64,000 bases of DNA from Takashimella koratensis (Eukaryota > Basidiomycota > Tremellomycetes > Trichosporonales > Tetragoniomycetaceae). Position numbers and translations under genes: made by a program. The notes under the pieces were generated by a model, which was given only the letters and a program-made list of their open reading frames with translations, was not told the DNA's origin and made no database searches. The stretch lies in contig BCKT01000015.1 in the NCBI GenBank assembly GCA_003116875.1, positions 372,001 to 436,000 on the forward strand, read 5' to 3'. Shown here one piece after another: positions 58,117-64,000 of the stretch. Position 1 is the first letter of the stretch, and each line of letters begins with the position of its first letter.

Positions 58117-58498
58117 TGTGGATGAGGTTGGAGGTGAGAGTGAGAGCTATGAAGGGGTGGAGGAGGTGATGGAGAGTGTGTTGGTCGACGTTGTTGGATG
58201 GGTGAGTGAGGACGGAGGACGGGTCGACCAGGTGGACGTGAGCGCGCAACGCAAGCGTCAGTGGACCGGTCAGGTCGAATGACGTGGCTTTTATTCCCCT
58301 CCACAAGGTACACCCTGAAACACGAGTCAGTCACGAGTCAACATGGATCCCTTATCACTCCTGCCCCTTGCCTTTACCTCCACCATACAAAGTCAGTCAC
58401 CAATCACTGTTAAAAAAGAAAAACGAGACTGGCAATCAACGTTCTTCAACAATCACCACCACCACCACCAAAACTATCCCCCTCAACGCACCAGCATC
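58117..58498. other. divergent promoter between PRE8 and FSF1
   Basis: This 382 bp has a C/A-rich leader before the FSF1 ATG. No distinct control element is recognised. Confidence 0.4.
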
Positions 58499-60505
58499 AT
58501 GGCAGACGCTCAGCACAGCGGTCTCTTCGATATCTGTAAGCCCATCTGTCAGGTCTCTATGTCTGACTTCTTCATCTCACTCACTGACCATTCTTAGCTA
58601 AACCAAAGTACGACCTCAACACGTACAGTCAGTTCTCAGTTCTCAGTTCTCAGTCCTCAGTCCTCAGTGCTCGGTCCTCATTCCTCAGTCTTCAATCCTC
58701 AATACTCAGTCCTCTGTCCTCTGTCCTCTGTCCCCGATCCCCTCTTCCTCTCCCAACTCCCCTCGAGCCACGTATCACTGACACTTCACACTCACAGCTG
58801 GCCGCTTGTTCTACTTTTACTCCACGACATCCCCACTCACGCTCCTCGCGTCCCCGTCTGAGCTCTCGCAGGCTCAACAGGATGTGAAAAAGTACGAAGC
58901 CCAGATCAAGGATGCGGGCAACAAGGGGTGTTGGGTCCCCGCCGAGGACAAGGAGAGGTATCACCATGCCAAGCAGCGTGAGTGTAACGTCGTGTCTGAG
59001 AAATAGGCAGGATCCAGTTATTCTGGAATGGCGGTGAGGAAGCTGACAGAGGGTCGGAACAGTGGTCAACTCGTCGATTCACCCAGATACCGGCGAGCCT
59101 GTGACTCTCCCTTTCCGAATGTCCGCATTCGTCCCGACCAACTTGCTGTAAGTCGATCCCTGGTTGACCACTGCCTAGCGTAAGAAGATGCTGACAAGTT
59201 GGGTCTGAACTCTTCTTCATCAGTATCTGTGTAAGCCTGGGTGGAATTGGTCCCAACATGAACGTAGACGAGCAATAACTGATCCTGAGACAGGCGGGTA
59301 TGCTCATGCCTAACCCAAGTCTGCGGAGCGTCATCTTCTGGCAATGGGCCAACCAGACTCTCAACGTTGCTGTACGTTTCTATACCCTCTCTCTTGCCTT
59401 TCCCCTCCCTTTCGTACCTTTCCCGGTCTTTGGGTCTAACTTACACCTCGATTAGGTCAACTACAGTAACGCGAACAAATCGATCGAGATGACTCCGCAA
59501 GAATTAGGAACTGGTAAGCTGTCGTTTCTCCTTTTACATACATCGATCAGATTTCAGGCTTGAAGCTTAAATTTGACCCAGCGTACGTCGCGGCAACGGC
59601 AACTTCGGTCTTCCTTGCCGTTTCCCTTACTCGACTCGTTCCTCGTCTTCGCGTCTCGCCGGCGATGAAGGACATTCTCGGTCGTCTTGTCCCCTTTGTC
59701 AGCGTCGCCAGTGCTGGTGTTGTCAAGTAAGTCTAAACCTACCTTTCTACCTTCCTCCACTACACTACTTTTTTTCGATCTGCCTATTCCACTCGGCTTT
59801 ATGTCAGCTAATACACACCTCCCCTCTTTAACCTACCCTCGTCTCTCTCTCTATCACACTTCCCCCCTCAAACCGCTTCGACAACGCAGCATCTCGTGTA
59901 TCCGATGGAAAGAGATGCGTGACGGTGTCGAGGTTTATAAACTCACCAAAGACCCCGTGGATGGACAGGAGGAGAAACACGTCTTGGGGAAGAGTTCGAA
60001 AGCTGGTCAAATGGCGGTGATGCAATCCGCTGCTTCGAGGGTGTTCACCAACGTGTAAGTAGTCACGAGTCTATCTCTCTCTCAGCTATCGCTTTTCCAC
60101 TATCTTGGCCTAGCTAATGAGTACCAGACCTACACTCATTATCCCGCCAATGGTCATGACGCTTCTTGAGAAACGAGGGGCTTTCCTCGGCCCTCGTGGT
60201 CGACTATTATCCACTGCGACGCAGCTTACACTCAGTACGTTTTCGTTTTCTCCACATCTGGTCTTTTATCCCTATCGCATCCACACCCACTACCTACCGA
60301 CCGAGATAGAACAAAAACTGACCTTGTCCACTTTGCACTCACCTCAACCTTTACCCACCTACCCACCACAGTCGGCTTGTCGCTAGGTCTCTTCCTCCCC
60401 CCGGCTATCGCATACTTCCCCCAGCGCGCAGTCACTTCCCCCGATAGCCTGGAAGACGAGTTCAAGAAATACGAGGGCCCAATCTACTTCAACAAGGGTT
60501 TGTAA
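58499..60505 (+). CDS. FSF1: sideroflexin (mitochondrial serine/amino-acid transporter family)
   Basis: Exon 1 is 58499..58535 (MADAQHSGLFDI) and exon 2 is only 30 nt (58598..58627, SKPKYDLNTY). Exon 3 starts at 58798 with TGRLFYFYSTTSPLTLLASP. Further family segments are AFVPTNLL, ICAGMLMPNPSLRSVIFWQW, NQTLNVAVNYSNANKSIEMT, AYVAATATSVFLAVSLTRLV, PTLIIPPMVMTLLEKRGAFL and LSLGLFLPPAIAYFPQRA. Sideroflexins are multi-pass inner-membrane proteins, and human SFXN1 carries serine into mitochondria for one-carbon metabolism. The HPDTGEP motif (SSIHPDTGEPVTLPFRMSAF) and the NYSNAN motif are visible. Intron 2 is filled by a heptamer-type repeat. Confidence 0.92.
58628..58740. repeat. imperfect heptamer repeat (TCAGTCC type) in FSF1 intron 2
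   Basis: About fifteen tandem units of a 7-base motif (TCAGTTC, TCAGTCC and variants such as TCTGTCC) begin right at the GTCAGT donor and fill most of the 170-nt intron. Each unit resembles the donor or CAG acceptor signals. Confidence 0.85.
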
Positions 60506-60793
60506 TCCCAATGCCTTCTTGGTCATCACCCTCTAATACACGCTTTCCGGGAACCGCTTCGTCGATCTTCATCTCTTGCACGGTATCTTTTCCCTATCTC
60601 TGGAAATCACGGACACTGTCATCTAGCTTTACATAGATCCTACCATATCTTGTTTAGAGCTCTAGACCACAGGACCTTACCAACTCTCGTAATCTGACTA
60701 ACCAACAAGCAATGATCCTTCCTCATGTACATAACATCTTCCTGGCAATCACGATCTGACAACTACCTTTCCACATATTCTACATAAACACGA

Positions 60794-63456
60794 TCATCGC
60801 CAAACACGAGTCGCTTTCGCAGCCGACTTTGGTCCGATCCCATCCGCCTTGCCCAGTTCAACTTTCCGCCCACCTACTGACCGAGCCAGGGCGGCCGCTG
60901 AACTCGGCATCACCCTCCCTCCCAACCCACCTGTGCTCGATGCCAAGGTTGGTACAGGTCCCGGTGGTGTTGTTGTCTTCCCCTTGACCGACGCACCTAG
61001 TGCTGCAGAACCCGTAGGTGTCGTAGTCTTGGGTTTTGGTTTACCCATTGTCGAGGTGGTCAGGGTTGTCGATCCAGCGAGGTTGACTCTCCTTCCCCCT
61101 TCGACCAGGGGTGCCGCCATCGAACCTGCTCCTGCCCCAGCTACCACCGTCGTGGTCGTGTCCGTGGTCGATCCAGACGCCGCTACAACCGCAGCCGCAG
61201 CAGCTAGCTGACTAGCTACCGCCGTTGCTCTCGATTTCTCCCTCACAGTCTTCTCCAACACCAGTCTCGACAAAGGTGTCTTTGCTCTCGCTCCACCCCG
61301 TTTCGCACTGTGTGCTTTGGGCGTGCGAGGTTTCCCGTGGTGCCCGACGGGGGAGGAGGGGGCGTGGGCGTGGGCGTGGCGGGGGTGCATTGGGGACAGG
61401 GGGGATGGAGCGTAAGGTCGATGTGGGCTAAGCAGTGGATTACCGATCTGGGGAGCTGGAACAGCCAGGTGGGATAGACCACCGACATTTGCGCCAGGAG
61501 AGTTGGGGAGTAGAGCTAGGACAGACTCGGTATCTGCCCTTCTCCGTTCATCGAGGAACGCCTGTCGCTCAGACTATACCACCACGGTCGTACCAACATT
61601 ACGATGAGACGAATACCACATCAGCGCCTTGTTTTCACAAAAACAATCCTCTCTGACTGATTCAAAACGCCTCACTCACCTCGAGACGTTGTCGATCCGC
61701 GCCTAGTCGGATAGTAGCGTCGGTAAACTTGCGTTTCTCATCATCGAGTAACCGTTTCTGCCTCGCTACTTCTGCTCGTAGGTCAATCATATCGTCGTCT
61801 TCCCCTGCCCTCGCTGCGTCCATCCTGCACACCGTTCCAAGATCCCTTCGTCAGCTTTTGTTTTTCATTCTTATCGGCTAAATCGGCCCTTGCACAACGC
61901 TCTTGTCCAGATCAGTCGGATCCACTTACCCAGCTTGGATCTGCGCCTTTGTCATTTCTTCAACAACGCGTTTCGCTTCGTTCTCCCTCGCCTGAGCACA
62001 TTGCACTTCTACCTCCAAATCCTTCACTCTATCCTCCAGATCAGTCAACACTTTCTCACGCTCCCTCTCTGCTCGTTTCCGCTCTTCGACCTCTTCCTCC
62101 GTCTCCGCGAGGCCGGCGCCATCGGGACCGGCTGATCGAGAAGGTGCGGGAAGGCCAGAGGTGAGGTGGGTGTGGATGTCCGCGGCAAGAGCGCGGAGGC
62201 GGGTGTCGGCGATGGAAGGGTGAGAGGTAGAGGAGGAAGATTGGAAGGTGCCATGGGTGGAGTGGCTGGATGTCCTCGAGGACGAAGGGTTGCTGAAGAA
62301 GTGCGTTTGGAGCATCCGAGTAGGAGGCTGAGAAGGACATCATCAGCGCTTGCTCGAGGCAAAGGCCCCCCCCCCAAAAAAAAAAAATTGAAATCGAGAA
62401 GAACAAGGCTTACCTCCTGACCTGTGGCCAGCGCGACCGTCTCGCGCAAGCTGTTCGCAGTCGACACTATCACATGCCTAAACGCCTCTGTTTCTTCCTG
62501 CAAACCTTCTCGGATATCCGCCATCTCCTTGAGCGCTTGCTCCAGCAACGGCGCCTGTCCCCTCTACAGTTGGTGTCAGCCTTATAATCGGTTCAACGTT
62601 TCCGCCTCGCTGTCAACTCACAGCAACGGGAGCTGGCTTGTTCCCTGCAATAGGGTTGAGGAGAACCAATCCGTGGCTTCTCGGAGTATCGGACCGTGTC
62701 AACTGAACCACAGCCTTGTCCAATTTCGCCTGCATCTTCTTTGCGTTTTGCTGTTCACGCAGAAAGGACACCAATCAGCCCATACCTATACCCGATAAAT
62801 ATAATCGTGTCATGATGACTTACCCCCGCAGCGACGCGAACACCATCGAGCGCTTTCCGACCTCTCGCCACCTCCTCCTTCAGTCCCTTGGTCCGTTCCT
62901 CTTCAAGCGCCAGACGTTTCTCAAGATCAGCGTACCGCGCAGCCCACCGAGTCGTTTCTGCCGTCAAACGGTCACGCGAGGTCCGGACCTGGGCAGAGGA
63001 CTTGCCCAATCGTTCGTGCTCGTATGACAAGGTTCGGTGGCGAGCAGATAGCTCGTCAAGCGTGGAGAGATTGGTCTGTGCGGAGATGAAGTGTTAGCGA
63101 TCAGTGTATTGTTCATGGAAGTTGGGAGGTTGGGTTAAAAAGTTGAACAAGGGCATGAATGACTACGGGCCCAAGCGGTAGGTGTGTGTCCGCGGAATGG
63201 TGGACTGGGGTTTGGAACGTACGATATTGGAGCCGAGAAGGTCGAAGAGGACAGTAACAACGGCGTCTTGGTCCTTGTCGGGTAGACTACTCAGGTCGAG
63301 TGGCCGCTTCGCCCAGCCATGAGACAAGAGCTGAGCGTTGATCGAAGATATGGTGGACGAGGCGGAAGGTGAAGAGCGAGCTGGCGGGGCATGCGCAGCA
63401 ACGTCGCCTGGCGGAGCAGGCGCGGGTGCTTCTGCTGACAGGGCAGGGAGCGACAT
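60794..63456 (-). CDS. ADIP/SSX2IP-like (Msd1-type) coiled-coil protein
   Basis: This minus-strand gene of about seven exons starts MSLPALSAEAPAPAPPGDVA at 63456 and ends at 60794. After a Pro/Ala-rich start it has INAQLLSHGWAKRPLDLSSL, PDKDQDAVVTVLFDLLGSNI, then a long coiled coil (LDELSARHRTLSYEHERLGK, YADLEKRLALEEERTKGLKE, ALKEMADIREGLQEETEAFR, then RKRAEREREKVLTDLEDRVK). This is the ADIP family of SSX2IP and fission-yeast Msd1, which work with WDR8 at centrosomes or spindle pole bodies to anchor microtubule minus ends. The C-terminal third is disordered, Ala/Thr/Gly-rich and basic, ending AAKATRVWR, unlike the coiled-coil part. Exon borders in the middle are approximate. Confidence 0.75.
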
Positions 63457-63788
63457 GGTGGTGTGGATGTCGGTCGGTCAAGTTTGGAGATGTGAAGAGT
63501 TGAGGTTGCTTGGTGGTGAGAGGGTTGTTGTTTACGCCAAAATCACACACGCTATGGTGTGCTGTTTAGCAAAGATACTGCAATGGAGGGGACGGGATAC
63601 AGAAAAGTCGGGTGTGTCATGGAGTAAGGTAGACAGACAATCTGTGTGTAGGTTAGTAGTCCTTTGAGTCGCCCTGAATTGACCGGTTAAGATTTTCTCT
63701 TTCCTCGGCCTGAATAATTTCGCAGCAACACCACAACACCCACGACACCAACCACCCACCCACCACCACCACCTAGCAGATCCTCACG
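63457..63788. other. divergent promoter at the right edge
   Basis: This 332 bp lies between the ADIP-like start and the DUF2423 start. A C/A-rich leader with ACC repeats precedes the latter. No element is recognised. Confidence 0.4.
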
Positions 63789-64000
63789 ATGGCCAAATCA
63801 CTCCGCGCCAAGAAGAAGATGGCTGCTCGTCGTCTGAAACGTACCGACAGCCACTACGGTATCGCCGACGCTGCGCGGACGGCGCGTCTCTCTGCCAAGT
63901 TGTTGAAGAAGACCAGCGGTGAGGGTGAGGGTGAGGGAGAGGCAAGTGGGTCAAAGGCCGAGGATGCGATGGATGCAGATGAGGAGCAGGATGAGGAGAT
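63789..64000 (+). CDS. DUF2423 nucleolar protein, N-terminal part
   Basis: The ATG at 63789 starts MAKSLRAKKKMAARRLKRTD, followed by ARTARLSAKLLKKTSGEG and an acidic stretch that runs off the window. MAKSLR-S/A-K-x-K and the AAR/ARLSAKL segment mark the small fungal DUF2423 family (yeast YBL028C type, related to animal LLPH), found in nucleoli and with pre-60S ribosome particles. The GEGEGEGEGE run is a simple repeat. Only 70 codons are visible. Confidence 0.75.
   Translation, partial: MAKSLRAKKKMAARRLKRTDSHYGIADAARTARLSAKLLKKTSGEGEGEGEASGSKAEDAMDADEEQDEE

Overview
The window looks like nuclear DNA of a basidiomycete fungus. The genes carry many short introns (mostly about 40-90 nt) with GT(A/G)AGT-type donors. 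Basidiomycete-type families are present, including DUF6534-like membrane proteins and paired allergen-like HVRP proteins. GC content is fairly high and many promoters have C/T-rich leaders. A Tremellomycete of the Trichosporonales type is my best guess, but that is inference. All gene models were spliced by eye and are supported by reading frame and family resemblance only.

Left part (1-11.6 kb): the 5' end of a gene leaving the window on the minus strand, a small hydrophilic stress-type protein, and two divergent members of an allergen-like family (minus 4059-2612 and plus 5498-6204) that share a 1.4 kb promoter region. These are followed by a ten-exon Zn2Cys6 transcription factor and a small, probably mitochondrial, protein. 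From 12.0 to 18.7 kb lie three tandem plus-strand copies of a DUF6534-like seven-helix membrane protein. They share nearly the same exon structure, including 6-nt microexons, and the first copy has an in-frame stop.

Housekeeping block 1 (19-33.9 kb): mitochondrial BolA, glycerophosphocholine acyltransferase (GPC1), the replicative helicase subunit MCM6 with two MluI-type boxes in its promoter, mitochondrial ribosomal protein uL10m, proteasome lid subunit RPN9, nuclear poly(A)-binding protein PAB2 and ATP synthase subunit d (ATP7).

Accessory island (34-44 kb): a run of intronless genes of unknown function. Four related minus-strand genes (34275-39910), a decayed fifth copy (40560-41029) and a tandem pair of a second unknown family on the plus strand (41816-42271, 43191-43703) sit among very long poly-C tracts. 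This is the most novel part of the window.

Housekeeping block 2 (44.6-64 kb): the CCDC47 homolog of the ER insertion machinery, 5-aminolevulinate synthase (HEM1) divergent from Elongator subunit ELP2, and a flavodoxin-like quinone reductase (PST2/YCP4 type) whose start codon is split by an intron. Then follow an unrecognised small cysteine-containing protein, proteasome subunit alpha2 (PRE8), sideroflexin (FSF1), an ADIP/SSX2IP (Msd1-like) coiled-coil protein and the start of a DUF2423 nucleolar protein at the right edge.
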